Below, piece after piece: positions 12,358 to 23,311 of a stretch of DNA of 64,000 nt. The notes beneath the pieces were generated by a model. It worked only from the letters and a program-made list of their open reading frames with translations. It ran no database searches and was not told the DNA's origin. The first letter of the stretch is position 1. Every line of letters begins with the position of its first letter. Made by a program: the position numbers and the translations under genes. Source of the stretch: Apostichopus japonicus (taxonomy: Eukaryota; Echinodermata; Holothuroidea; Aspidochirotida; Stichopodidae); NCBI RefSeq assembly GCF_037975245.1, contig NC_092563.1, forward strand, positions 19,858,094-19,922,093, in the 5' to 3' direction.

Positions 12358-12723
12358 TTAGTGGCTGCCTGAAAATTTTTGACAAGTGCTGTTCAGCACT
12401 GTCACCTTCTTATAAGTTAAATTGATCAACAAATTAATGTTTGCAATATAGGACTGGTTACGACTAAACCTACTTAAAATGTCCTGTCGTGACTCTTTAA
12501 CGGTATGGCACTCCCTACCCTCTATCCATAATCTGGCGGTATCAGAGAGAGTTCTTTTACAAATGTTTACCATGTCAGCTATGGCTAGATCATGTGCTAC
12601 CAAATAATCTCCAAACGGTAAAAAATGGGCTAGTGTCTCATCGTCTTTAATCTCAGAACCTGCCAACCGAGATGGCAGGAAGTTTGTGTTGCAAAGCGTA
12701 GATTTGGTCTTAGTGTCTGTCAT
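12358..12723 (-). pseudogene. gag-like fragment of LTR retrotransposon
   Basis: A minus-strand frame of 121 residues starts MTDTKTKSTLCNTNF. It contains MVNICKRTLSDTARLWIEGR followed by a segment ending DILSRFSR. An L-x-x-x-A-x-x-W-I/L-E-G block followed by F-L/S-x-R-F is common in the capsid region of Ty3/gypsy gag proteins. Orientation agrees with the pol remnants at 5700-8160. The C-terminal part is lost or frameshifted. Confidence 0.45.
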
Positions 12724-15340
12724 TTTAAATGATAATTATAGAATCGGGGTACACAAAATATAAAATATAATACCAGAATTTCCAAAACGAAAGAGAAAAG
12801 AGCTATCTTTTTAAAAATAAAACCTTAATATTGAAGTGTCCGAGACAATTTTTCAGATCCTTGGAGAGTTCTGACTTAAATTATAGGATGGTATGTTATT
12901 TTCAACGGTTAGGTGTACATCTACGGTGTTGAGAGGTGGGGATGCCTTGAGCACTTGTTGGTGGTCGGAAAGAAGACATCCGTTCCCAATACAAGTAGAA
13001 TGAGATCATCCAGAACCAAATAAGACTGCAAGGTTGTTGAGCTGGCGGTCAGGAAGGTACAAATAGGAGTGCTGTCAGGCTTAATGTATACATATTTGAG
13101 TATGAGTTGTGTCACAATGAAATGACGACTGTTACAAACAATGAGTATTCAGGTAGCGATACAGGAAATACTGATGTTCCTTCCAGAGTCACAGAAAAGG
13201 AAAAAAATCCGGCAGAGACTGCAAACTGTCTAGGTATTCATGGTTCGGCCATAGTTTGTTTGTGCAAAGATTACATCGCAAAGACCTGTTAGGGCGGCAT
13301 GTTACGATGGGGTGCTCCTGATCAATTAGTTCAGGGCTCCGTTATTGAATTGGTAGAATTAAAAGCAGATACATAGAAACTCCAGACATATATAGTATTG
13401 TAAAATATAAGCTTTATTTATTTTGTGGTGATATTGTTGCTGCAGTGCAGATCCAGAATAGTATATTTGAACTACACTCTCTGAAGTCTGGAATGCTACT
13501 CCTTTTTCTAACTCAAAAAACTACAGTATTTAAGTCATTACAGCTTCCTGTGAATAGGCAATACCCTCTCTGTAACATATAAATCTTGGTCACAGAGTAT
13601 TTTACCTATAATTACTAAGGCACATAGGAGAGGGCTATAACAACCTCATTTGTAAACACATGAGATGCTACAGGTTGTCATCTGTGGTTAAGCATGAATA
13701 TTTCATGAAATTAAGACAAAAGAGGGCTTCTACAACTATGATGTGGGTGAGTGGTGAGTAAAGTCGGGAACAGGAAGTATAGTAGTTACTCTTAAGACAA
13801 AGAGGCACGGAAACACGTGTTTAAAGTAATATGATGGGGATATAACTACATACTACATTACATTATCCTCGAGGATGAGATATGATTCGGATCTGATTCA
13901 CTGCTCGTCTCGCGGTGGCAGCAAATAACAAGACAGAACAACAGGTAAAATTGATATAATGATAAAATTAGCATTCAGTCTACAAGCGTCTCCCTCGTTA
14001 TAATCATTACATGTGATTCGGCCATCGGCTATATGTTGGATTGTCAGTACCATACAAAAGTTGTCTTTTCGTAGAATTTTCCGGACTGGACTAACGAACA
14101 AGCATATTCGTGCTTTGATAGAAACATTTCTTCCCACAAACATGACAAGATGTGAACAAATGACTAGGCAACAAGGTAGGAAGTGTTGCAGATTGAACTA
14201 ACACATATAAAACACTTAACGCTAGGGACTCTGAGTATGACGTTGGGTATACTGAATGAAATTGTTTAAACTTCGATTACGTTTCCAAAACCCGACTCTA
14301 AGGCCTTCTAAAATCAAATAATTTACTGTGTTTTATATTAAGGATATAAGGAAAAAATTAAAAGCACAATATGGTGCTTTAGGAGTAGGGAAAATAATAC
14401 TAGTCACGTATGATCACAAACGAGCAGTTTTGGCTGTCGACGGCTACGAATAAAAGTGTTTGGTAATAAAGAATAGTTGAATTCCAAAATGACGAATTTA
14501 TATTGAGTTTATTCACCAGAGAGCATGAATAGTTGTCAAATAAGAACCATGTTTTTGTCAATTCTATAAATTTGTTAGGAAGAATGGAAAAGGGACGTAG
14601 TTTGCTACAAGACGTTGCTTCGCAACTTGAAAGACATGTTCTAACCAAATGTTTCAATGCATATCGAGGTAACACAAATTAGTTTTACCAAATAATGTGT
14701 TTAACATGATATCATGTTTCTCGGATTGATGACGAACTTAGAAGAACTTAACAATTACAAGTAGTGGACCTGCTTGGTAACTCTTATTCTCCTTTAACTC
14801 TTAATTGCAAAATCATGTAACATTCCGGTTAGCCAAGGTCGTATCATTTTATGCATGGTAATGCTCTCTGACACAACAATGTTGTCTGACACAGGAATTG
14901 TGTCTGACACACAAATCCGCAAGGTCATGTAGTAAATCTGTAAACCAGGGGCTTCATCCTGTGTAATAAGTTCATGACACAACAGCGGTGCGTGAGTGGT
15001 ATTTAATAGGATCACTACTGTTAGCATTGTCTTCTCAAAAGGAATTCTTATGGAAAAACTAAGGTAAGTGGCACTGAGTGGTTCTTCCCCAGTTTATCCC
15101 AGACTGCTACTCATGTGATAGTACACGATACATCACATTTCGCGTTTGTATTCTATTTCTGCAGCAATGTCGATGGTGTCTAACAGTTTGCTATATTTTG
15201 CTCACAGTCGGAATTAGTGGAACAAGGGCACCTTAACTCAAGTCTCAGATGGTACAAGCAGACAGTCAACACAGCGATAACCAGATTGAAATACATGTAA
15301 CTCGGGCGGGTTTTCTGTGACCTGGTCGTATTGCCAGTGA
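12724..15340. other. Intergenic, no gene recognised
   Basis: No exon with a recognisable domain and no transposon ends were found here. A local short repeat (tgtctgacac variants at about 14865-14912) is the only regularity noted. The stretch probably contains upstream regulatory DNA for the gene starting at 15376. Confidence 0.5.
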
Positions 15341-15348
15341 TATAAAAG
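15341..15348 (+). promoter_or_regulatory. TATA box of SRCR gene
   Basis: TATAAAAG lies 35 bp upstream of the ATG at 15376. Usual TATA-to-start spacing predicts transcription beginning near 15368-15375, so the 5' UTR would be only a few nucleotides unless an upstream start is used. Confidence 0.6.
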
Positions 15349-15375
15349 TAAACGGTTCTGACTTCTGAAGAAGAG

Positions 15376-15445
15376 ATGACGGTATTAAGCAGAGAAACAT
15401 TCTTCTTGATAATTACTTTGTCGTGTTGGTTGTGTTATTCAAAAG
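15376..15445 (+). CDS. Signal-peptide exon of SRCR gene
   Basis: The ATG opens a 23-codon exon encoding MTVLSRETFFLIITLSCWLC followed by YSK. This has a short basic N-region, a hydrophobic core (FFLIITLSCWL) and a small-residue end, which is a classical secretion signal. The donor is AAAAG|GTAAAT in phase 1, matching the phase-1 start of the first SRCR exon at 16023. Together with the TATA box this fixes the 5' end of the coding region. The exon is too short to stand out as a long open frame. Confidence 0.8.
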
Positions 15446-15797
15446 GTAAATCCTCGCTATATACTTTTCTCTACTATACCTTCTTCATCACACAGAGGCC
15501 TATAGGCATTTCGAAGATGTTTTCGACAGGGCATCAATTAGATTTGTTCACTTGAAACAAACATGGTTGTTAGTAATAAGATTTATATCGCTATTTAGCA
15601 CTGCCGTTGTAACCATAATTTTTAGAAAGAAATCTTTCATACATCATGGAAGGTTTCTATACGATGGTGTTGCAACAGTTTGAAAATATCAGCTATACCT
15701 TAAATAAGTTTCGAATGCTGAAATAACAACTACTGCGTCTGTTATTGTCAAGGTGTATGTTGTTGACAGTTGGTATAAATGCCTGAAATCTTCCACC

Positions 15798-15818
15798 TAT
15801 ATATATAATTATATATAA

Positions 15819-15860
<42 letters not shown>

Positions 15861-15868
15861 ATATATAA

Positions 15869-15923
<55 letters not shown>
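15798..15923. repeat. (TA)n microsatellite in first intron
   Basis: Long TATATA tracts broken by TATATAATGATATA words. Low complexity, no coding potential. Confidence 0.9.
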
Positions 15924-15925
<2 letters not shown>

Positions 15926-16022
15926 CAATTACTGTGTTCTAAGTATGAATGTCAAACTGTATTGTAAAAGAACAGTAATTTATGAATTCATGTGTAATAA
16001 TCTGTTCTTCTCTACATGACAG

Positions 16023-16415
16023 TCATTCAAAGCATTCGTCTCACTGGTGGACCAACGGAGAATGTTGGAAGAGTGGAAGTCTTGGTGAATGGAATATGGG
16101 GAACGGTTTGTGACGACTCATGGGATATTATTGATGCGACGGTTGTCTGTAGACAGCTTGGCTATCCAGGAGCTGTCCGGGCGAGATCTTCGGCGCTCTT
16201 TGGTGAAGGGTCTGGTGAAGGATATGGTGAAGGATCTGGAGGAGGATCTGGTGAAGGATCTGTAATGATCTGGTTAGATAATGTGGCATGCAAGAAGTCA
16301 TCGGTTTCTTTACAAGACTGTCTTAAAAATGATATTGGAGACATTAATTGTGATCACGGTGAAGACGCTGCTGTGGAATGTTTACCATTGGAGGCTGCGT
16401 CAACTGTGACACCTG
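16023..16415 (+). CDS. SRCR exon 1 (with GEGS-type expansion)
   Basis: Exon phase 1-1, 393 bp. It encodes a scavenger receptor cysteine-rich domain: IRLTGGPTENVGRVEV, then WGTVCDDSWDI, VVCRQLGYPGAV, IWLDNVACKKS, LQDC, INCDHGEDAAVECL. It has six cysteines and Tyr in place of the extra Cys after QLG, as in group A domains. It is 48 bp longer than the other eleven exons because of the GEGS/GEGY/GGGS repeat at 16202-16261. It is the most divergent member of the array, as expected for the founding 5' domain outside the recent duplications. Confidence 0.92.
16202..16261 (+). repeat. 12-bp in-frame coding repeat (5 units)
   Basis: Five units of GGTGAAGGATCT type encode GEGS, GEGY, GEGS, GGGS, GEGS within SRCR domain 1. 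The other SRCR exons have only one GEGS at this position. Confidence 0.9.
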
Positions 16416-17058
16416 GTAAATGATGTAACCCGTCAAGGTTTGAAAATGGAGAAAGGGGAGGGGAGGAGGCAGGTACCAAGTATAAGGAGACACAATATCA
16501 TACCTTTCGTCCAACGTTACATGCTACTTAAATAAGGGTTTTGTTGGACGCAACTCACGTGTATGTGATTTTACAAATCCCGATCTCATGATTACAATTC
16601 GAAATCAAAGAAAAAAAAATCCAGAATAAATTGCTTATTTTAAAGTACTTCTATATCTCAATATCGTTATCATGAATCACAATGCATTGTAGCAAATACC
16701 TCGTTCTTATCAGCAGTCGTGGTCCACCTAAATGCCTACGCATTAAGCAAACAAAATAAACTTGCTCTGCAATGAACTTGAAAAAATGAAACTTATAAAT
16801 ATGGTAGACCTTAGAATCGACCCTCTAAAGTATAAGCAGGATGTTATTTACAGTGTCAGTATATCAACGAACAATACCAATTACAAGAAAACGTCCCAAC
16901 TCGTTTTTTCTCTATGCAATGCAGTCGTATAATTGTATATTTAGCTCATTGAAATTTTCATATATTGACGAATATCGTCTACCCAGTGGCAACAGAGTGA
17001 AGGTAGAAGAATTATTGTATATGTTATGATTTTAATCAAAACTGATTGGTCGTTTCAG

Positions 17059-17403
17059 GCATTGCAAGAATTCGTCTTGCTGGTGGAAGTACACCAAATG
17101 CAGGTAGAGTCGAGGTATATGTGAATGGTGAATGGGGAACGGTTTGTGACGACTCGTGGGATATCATCGACGCGCATGTTGTCTGTAATCAGCTGGGCTA
17201 TCCAGGAGCTGTCCGTGCGGAATCGTCAGCGCACTACGGTGAAGGATCTGGAAGGATTTGGTTAGATAATGTGGCATGTGCTGTGTCATCGCTTTCTTTA
17301 CAGGACTGTCCTAAAAGTGAAATTGGGGATCACAATTGTAATCATAAAGAAGATGCTGGTGTTGAATGTTTACCCTTAGATGTTCCAACAACTGTTGCTC
17401 CAG
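17059..17403 (+). CDS. SRCR exon 2
   Basis: Phase 1-1, 345 bp, flanked by cgtttcag and a GTATGA donor. Distinguishing residues: CDDSWDIIDAHVVCNQ, then AESSAHYGEGSG, DNVACAVS, KSEIGDHNCNHKED. Six cysteines. Exon plus following intron form a 1,492-bp unit nearly identical to the next one (start 18551). The linker LDVPTTVAPG ends the exon. Confidence 0.92.
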
Positions 17404-17474
17404 GTATGAAGCCATTTATTTTTCATGTGGGTGGTTGGTGGGCATGGGAAGCATCACGAGAACCTAACATTCTC

Positions 17475-17678
17475 TGCAGTCCTGCTTCGGTTGTATTCAA
17501 CGTTGGATGCGCAAATATTATTTGCAACTCAACCCTGGCAAGACACAAATCATTGTATTTGGCCCATTCCTATATTAAAACTGATTCGCATCAAGAGTGT
17601 TATCCTTAACATTGTTGATTGTGTACGTTTTGACCAACTTGTTCGTAACCTTGGAGTTTATTTGGACGATAGAGAAAG
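17475..17678 (+). mobile_element. CR1-like LINE fragment in SRCR intron (copy 1)
   Basis: The fragment encodes LQLNPGKTQIIVFG-type and CVRFDQLVRNLGVYLDD-type residues from the region after the RT core of CR1/L2-group LINEs, with frame breaks. A poly-G tract (about 17680-17697) follows. Related copies at 18964, 25150 and 27593 show that the fragment was duplicated together with the SRCR exon. Confidence 0.7.
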
Positions 17679-18550
17679 CGGGGGGGGGGGGGGGGGGAGG
17701 TTGAGGAGAAAGGTACCAAGTATAAGGTGACAAATTTCAAATATTTTCGTTAGCGTTCTCATTATCGACAGGCTGCTTGATGCATTAACCAAAATGAAAT
17801 TATTTAATGTTCAATTATTCAGTGAACAATTAGAGTCAAGAGCCAATGCATCAATAAAGTATATACCCCTGATAAAGGATTAATTTAACACAGAACCAAA
17901 TCGCAGAGTTACAATGCTATGTCCTCAAGCATGTGTTTGATAGCCTCCCACACGACGACAGACCGACAATATCTCAACTGTTAAGATAACGAAACTTTCA
18001 TAACAAATGAAAATGGGGGAAGGGGTCGGGGTGCTTCCGACGAGGAAGAAATTAATCATGTTTATTTAAACTTTAACAATCCCTGATCTCATGATTTCAT
18101 TTCGTAATCAACAAATTATTTTTCAAGAAAAAATTGCTTATTAAAAGTACTTCAATATCTCATCATTATGATGAATCACAATGCATTGTAGCAAATACCT
18201 CGTTCTTATCAGCAGCCGTGGTCCGCCTAAATGTTTACGCATAGAGCAAAAAATATACTTCCTCTGCAATGAACTTATCATGAAACGTACACATATATTA
18301 TACCTTAGTTTCGACCCTAAAGTATAAGCCGGATGTTTTTAACAGTTTGAGTATATCAATAAACAATACCAATTGCAAGAAAATGTTTCGACTAGTTTTT
18401 TCTCTATATGATGCAGTCGTATAATTGTGTATTTAGCTCATTGAAATTTTCAGATATTGACGAGTATCGTCTACCCAGTGGCAACAGAGTGAAGGTAGAA
18501 GAATAATTGTATATGTTATGATTGTAATCAAAACTGATTGGTCGTTTCAG

Positions 18551-18895
18551 GCATTGCAAGAATTCGTCTTGCTGGTGGAAGTATACCAAATGCAGGTAGA
18601 GTCGAGGTATTTGTGAATGGTGAATGGGGAACGGTTTGTGACGACTCGTGGGATATCACCGACGCGCATGTTGTCTGTAGACAGCTGGGCTATCCAGGAG
18701 CTGTTCGTGCGGAATTGTCAGCGCACTACGGTGAAGGATCTGGAAGGATTTGGTTAGATGATGTGGCATGTGCTGTGTCATCGCTTTCTTTACAGGACTG
18801 TCTTAAAAGTGAAATTGGAGATCACAATTGTGATCATAAAGAAGATGCTGGTGTTGAATGTTTACCCTTAGAGGTTCCAACAACTGTTGCTCCAG
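18551..18895 (+). CDS. SRCR exon 3
   Basis: Phase 1-1, 345 bp. Distinguishing residues: GGSIPNAG, DITDAHVVCRQ, AELSAHYGEGSG, DDVACAVS, LQDCLKSEIGDHNCDHKED. It differs from exon 2 at only a few codons. The conserved run-up to its acceptor (ctgattggtcgtttcag) is shared by nearly all exons of the array. Confidence 0.92.
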
Positions 18896-18963
18896 GTATG
18901 AAGCCATTTATTTTTCATGTGGGTGGTTGGTGGGCATGGGAAGCATCACGAGAACCTAACATT

Positions 18964-19170
18964 TTCTGCAGTCCTGCTTCGGTTGTATTCAACGTTGGAT
19001 GCGCAAATATTATTTGCAACTCAACCCTGGCAAGACACAAATCATTGTATTTAGCCCCCCTCCTATATTAAAACTGAATCGTATCAAGAATGGTATTCTT
19101 AACATTGTTGATTGTGTACGTTTTGACCAACTTGTTCGTAACCTTGGTGTTCATTTGGACGATAGAGAAA
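18964..19170 (+). mobile_element. CR1-like LINE fragment in SRCR intron (copy 2)
   Basis: Near-identical to 17475-17678, including the downstream poly-G tract (about 19176-19192), at the same distance from the SRCR donor. It arrived by tandem duplication of the 1.49-kb exon-intron unit, not by a second insertion. Confidence 0.7.
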
Positions 19171-20040
19171 GTGGGAGGGGGGGGGGGGGGGGTTGAGGAG
19201 ACAGGTACCAAGTATAAGGTGACAAATTTCATACATTTTCGTTAGCGTTCTCATTATCGACAGGCTGCTTGATGCATTAACCAAAATGAAATTATTTAAT
19301 GTTCAATTATTCAGTGAACAATTAGAGTCAAGAGCCAATGCATCAATAAAGTATATTCCCCTGATAAAGGATTAATTTAACACAGAACCAAATCGCAGAG
19401 TTACAATGCTATGTCCTCAAGCATGTGTTTGATAGCCTCCCACACGACGACAGACCGACAATATCTCAACTGTTAAGATAACGAAACTTTCATAACAAAT
19501 GAAAATGGGGGAAGGGGTCGGGGTGCTTCCGACGAGGAAGAAATTAATCATGTTTATTTAAACTTTAACAATTCCTGATCTCATGATTTCATTTCATAAT
19601 CAACAAATTATTTTTCAAGAAAAATTGCTTATTAAAAGTACTTCAATATCTCATCATTATGATGAATCACAATGCATTGTAGCAAATACCTCGTTCTTAT
19701 CAGCAGCCGTGGTCCAACTAAATGTTTACGCAAAGAGCAAAAAATATACTTCCTCTGCAATGAACTTATCAGAAACGTACACATATATTATACCTTAGTT
19801 TCGACCCTAAAGTATAAGCCGGATGTTTTTAACAGTTTGAGTATATCAACAAACAATACCAATTGCAAGAAAATGTTCCAACTAGTTTTTTCTCTATATG
19901 ATGCAGTCGTATAATTGTATATTTAGCTCATTGAAATTTTCAGATATTGACGAATATCGTCTACCCAGTGGCAACAGAGTGAAGGTAGAAGAATTATTGT
20001 ATATGTTATGATTGTAATCAAAACTGATTGGTCGTTTCAG

Positions 20041-20385
20041 GCATTGCAAGTATTCGTCTTGCTGGTGGAGGTTCACCGAATTCAGGTAGAGTCGAGGTAT
20101 TTGTGAATGGTGAATGGGGAACGGTTTGTGACGACTCGTGGGGTATCACCGACGCGCATGTTGTCTGTAATCAGCTGGGTTATCCAGGAGCTGTCCGTGC
20201 GACATCCAAAGCGTACTACGGTGAAGGATCTGGAAGGATTTGGTTAGATGATGTGGCATGTGGTGTGTCATCGCTTTCTTTACAAGACTGTCCTAAAAGT
20301 GAAATTGGAGATCACAATTGTAATCATAAAGAAGATGCTGGTGTTGAATGTTTACCCTTAGAGGTTCCAACAACTGTTGCTCCAG
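20041..20385 (+). CDS. SRCR exon 4
   Basis: Phase 1-1, 345 bp. Distinguishing residues: GGGSPNSG, DSWGITDAHVVCNQ, ATSKAYYGEGSG, DDVACGVS. Its donor is G|GTCTGT, weaker than the GTATG donors of its neighbours, so this exon may be spliced less efficiently. Its intron is of a different family from those of exons 2 and 3. Confidence 0.9.
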
Positions 20386-20819
20386 GTCTGTAGCATTTAT
20401 TTTTCTGGTGGGTGGTTGGGTGGATGGGGGCGAGGGAAGCAGCACGAGAGAGAAACAAGGAAGGCACTTCATGTTATTGGTGAAATAGTGTAAAATATTT
20501 TACCATTGTTAGTACAAAATAAAACCATGATTTGCAATGTAGATCTATAATAAATTGGTCGTTTTTCTGTTTATTCAATAATAAAATTACGAAGAATTAC
20601 GATCCAGATCAAACGATTAGTACTTTTTAATTACACATGTGGTTATCGTTAAAAGGTAGTAAATGATCGCAAGCATTTGGTATCCTTCGTTGAATTGTGC
20701 AAATATGCATTAAAGAAGCTTTGTGTAGCTTTTGCAGACGTTTCACATGAGATTAGTAGACTTTGATTAGATAATAAGAATTAGACACATGAGATAATTA
20801 GACTTACATGTGATCATGA

Positions 20820-21060
20820 GAAGGAGTGTTAGCTCAGTGGTTAACGTCGGTGCCTTCCAATCATAAGGTCCCCGGGTTCGAGTCACTAAAAGATTAATGT
20901 ATGTCGTCCAGTTGAAGAGTTATTGACAATTGATAATTCATAATCATGGACGTTAAATATGAATCTAAGAGACTGACCTTCGGTGAACTTGCGGCTTTGA
21001 TAAGCCAATGAGGCTTCTTCGCGAGTTCCTGCTTGCATGAGGATCTGAATTACATACATA
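20820..21060 (+). mobile_element. tRNA-derived SINE
   Basis: gttagctcagtgg (A box) at 20828 and ccgggttcgagtc (B box) at about 20872 are pol III promoter elements of a tRNA-like head. An unrelated body and an attacataca-type tail follow. The anticodon region does not form a proper 7-nt loop, so this is a SINE and not a tRNA. It interrupts sequence that is continuous in the sister introns (...tcacgtgagat joined to tacttcgagtcc), which confirms an insertion after duplication. Confidence 0.7.
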
Positions 21061-21191
21061 TATACTTCGAGTCCAAAACGAAAGAGAAAATCACGTGGAG
21101 CTTTTCAATGCAGGCGTTAAAAAACTAAACAAATCCTGGAAGAATTAGTGTATGTGTTATGGTTGTAATCAAAACTGATTGGTCGTTTCAG

Positions 21192-21536
21192 GCATTGCAA
21201 GTATTCGTCTTGCCGGTGGAAGTTCACCGAATGCAGGTAGAGTCGAAGTATTTGTGAATGGTGAATGGGGAACGGTTTGTGACGACTCGTGGGATATCAC
21301 CGACGCGTTTGTTGTCTGTAATCAGCTGGGTTATCCAGGAGCTGTCCGTGCGACATCCAAAGCGTACTACGGTGAAGGATCTGGAAGGATTTGGTTAGAT
21401 AATGTGGCATGTGCTGAGTCATCGCTCTCTTTACAAGACTGTCCTAAAAGTGAAATTGGGGATCACAATTGTAATCATAAAGAAGATGCTGGTGTTGAAT
21501 GTTTACCCTTAGATGTTCCAACAAGTGTTGCTTCAG
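21192..21536 (+). CDS. SRCR exon 5
   Basis: Phase 1-1, 345 bp. Distinguishing residues: GGSSPNAG, DITDAFVVCNQ, ATSKAYYGEGSG, DNVACAES, linker LDVPTSVASG. It shares its central segment with exons 4 and 10 but its linker start (LDVP) with exon 2, an example of the mosaic pattern. Confidence 0.92.
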
Positions 21537-22046
21537 GTATGTAGCCACTTATTTATCTTGTAGGTAGGGGGAGGGGCATAGGAAGCAGCTAGAGGGAGAA
21601 ACAAGGAAGGCACTTTATGTTATTGGTGAAATAGTGTAAAATATTTTACTCATCCGTATACTTTAATTGTTAGTACAAAATAAACCATGATTTGCAATGT
21701 AGATGGATAAGAAATGGCTCGTTTATCTGTTTATTCATAATAAGATGACTAAGAGATACGATCCAGCTCACACGATAAGCACTTTTTATTTAATGGTGTG
21801 GTTATCTTTAAAAAGTATCAAATGATTGCAAGCATTTGGTATCCTTCGTTGAATTGTGCAAATATGCATTAAATAAGATTTGTGCAGCTTTTGCAGACGT
21901 TTCACGTGAGATAATTGTATTTCGAGTCCGAAACGAAAAAGCAAACCACGTGGAGCTTTTCAATGCAGGCGTTCAAAAACTAAACAAATACTGGAAGAAT
22001 TAGTGTATGTGTTATAGTTTTCATCAAAACTAATTGGTCGTTTCAG

Positions 22047-22391
22047 GCATTGCAAGTATTCGTCTTGCTGGTGGAAGTTCACCGAATGCAGGTAGAGTCG
22101 AAGTATTTGTGAATGGTGAATGGGGAACGGTTTGTGACCACTCGTGGGATATCACCGACGCGAATGTTGTCTGTAGACAGCTGGGCTATCCAGGAGCTGT
22201 CCGTGCGAGATCCTCGGCGCACTTTGGTAGAGGATCTGGAAGGATTTGGTTAGATGATGTGGCATGTGCTGATTCATCGCTTTCTTTACAAGACTGTCCT
22301 ATGAGTGAAATTGGAGTTCACAATTGTAATCATAAAGAAGATGCTGGTGTTAAATGTTTACCTTTAGAGGTTCCAACAACTGTTGCTCCAG
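22047..22391 (+). CDS. SRCR exon 6
   Basis: Phase 1-1, 345 bp. Distinguishing residues: VCDHSWDITDANVVCRQ, ARSSAHFGRGSG, DDVACADS, CPMSEIGVHNCNHKEDAGVKC. From GGS onward it is the same protein as exon 7 apart from a few N-terminal residues. Exon plus intron is exactly 920 bp to the start of exon 7. Confidence 0.92.
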
Positions 22392-22823
22392 GTATGCAGC
22401 CACTTATTTTTCTTGTGGAGGGGGGGGGGGGGCATTGGTAGTAGTACGAGAGAGAAACAAGGAAGGCACTTCATGTTATCGGTGAAATAGTGTAAAATAT
22501 TTTACTCATCCGTATACTTTAATTGTTAGTACAAAATAAACCATGATTTGCAATGTAGATGGTTAAGAAATGGCTCGTTTATCTGTTTATTCATAATAAG
22601 ATGACTAAGAGATACGATCCAGCTCACACGATAAGCACTTTTTATTCAATGATGTGGTTATCTTTAAAAAGTATCAAATGATTGCAAGCATTTGGTATCC
22701 TTCGTTGAATTGTGCAAATATGCATGAAATAAGCTTTGTGCAGCTTTTACAGACGTTTCACGTGGGATAATTGTATTTCGAGTCCGAAACGAAAAAGCAA
22801 ACCACGTGGAGCTGTTCAATGCA

Positions 22824-22893
22824 GGCGCCTTGAGCACCCTGTAGGGTGGATATGTGCGCATTATAAATCTCTGTTATTATTATTATTATTATT
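22824..22893 (+). mobile_element. LINE/SINE 3'-tail insertion, copy 1
   Basis: gcgccttgagcaccctgtag through ...gcgcattataaatctctg followed by an (ATT)n tail. This is the shape of an L2/CR1-mobilised 3' end. It is present in the introns after exons 6 and 7 only, so it marks the duplication that produced exon 7. Confidence 0.6.
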
Positions 22894-22966
22894 CAAAAGC
22901 TTAAGAAATCCTGGCAGAATTAGTGTATGTGTTATGGTTGTTATCAAAACTGATTGGTCGTTTCAG

Positions 22967-23311
22967 GCATTGAAAGTATTCGTCTTGTTGATGGAAGTAC
23001 ACCGAATGCAGGTAGAGTCGAAGTATTTGTGAATGGTGAATGGGGAACGGTTTGTGACCACTCGTGGGATATCACCGACGCGAATGTTGTCTGTAGACAG
23101 CTGGGCTATCCAGGAGCTGTCCGTGCGAGATCCTCGGCGCACTTTGGTAGAGGATCTGGAAGGATTTGGTTAGATGATGTGGCATGTGCTGATTCATCGC
23201 TTTCTTTACAAGACTGTCCTATGAGTGAAATTGGAGTTCACAATTGTAATCATAAAGAAGATGCTGGTGTTAAATGTTTACCTTTAGAGGTTCCAACAAC
23301 TGTTGCTCCAG
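22967..23311 (+). CDS. SRCR exon 7
   Basis: Phase 1-1, 345 bp. Starts GIESIRLVDGSTPNAG, then is identical in protein to exon 6 (CDHSWDITDANVVC, AHFGRGSG, ADSSLSLQDCPMS). The next 920-bp unit boundary is at 23887. Confidence 0.92.

Noticed and set aside
12921-13292. Short open frames on both strands near 13 kb
   Set aside because: No domain, no splice signals in register and no related copy in the window.
16162-16344. Minus-strand Pro-rich frame (PDPSPDPPPDPSPYPSP...)
   Set aside because: It is the antisense of the GEGS coding repeat in SRCR exon 1.
20826-20900. Possible tRNA gene
   Set aside because: A and B boxes are present, but the anticodon arm does not form a 7-nt loop with T33 and the acceptor stem does not close. 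It is a tRNA-derived SINE head.
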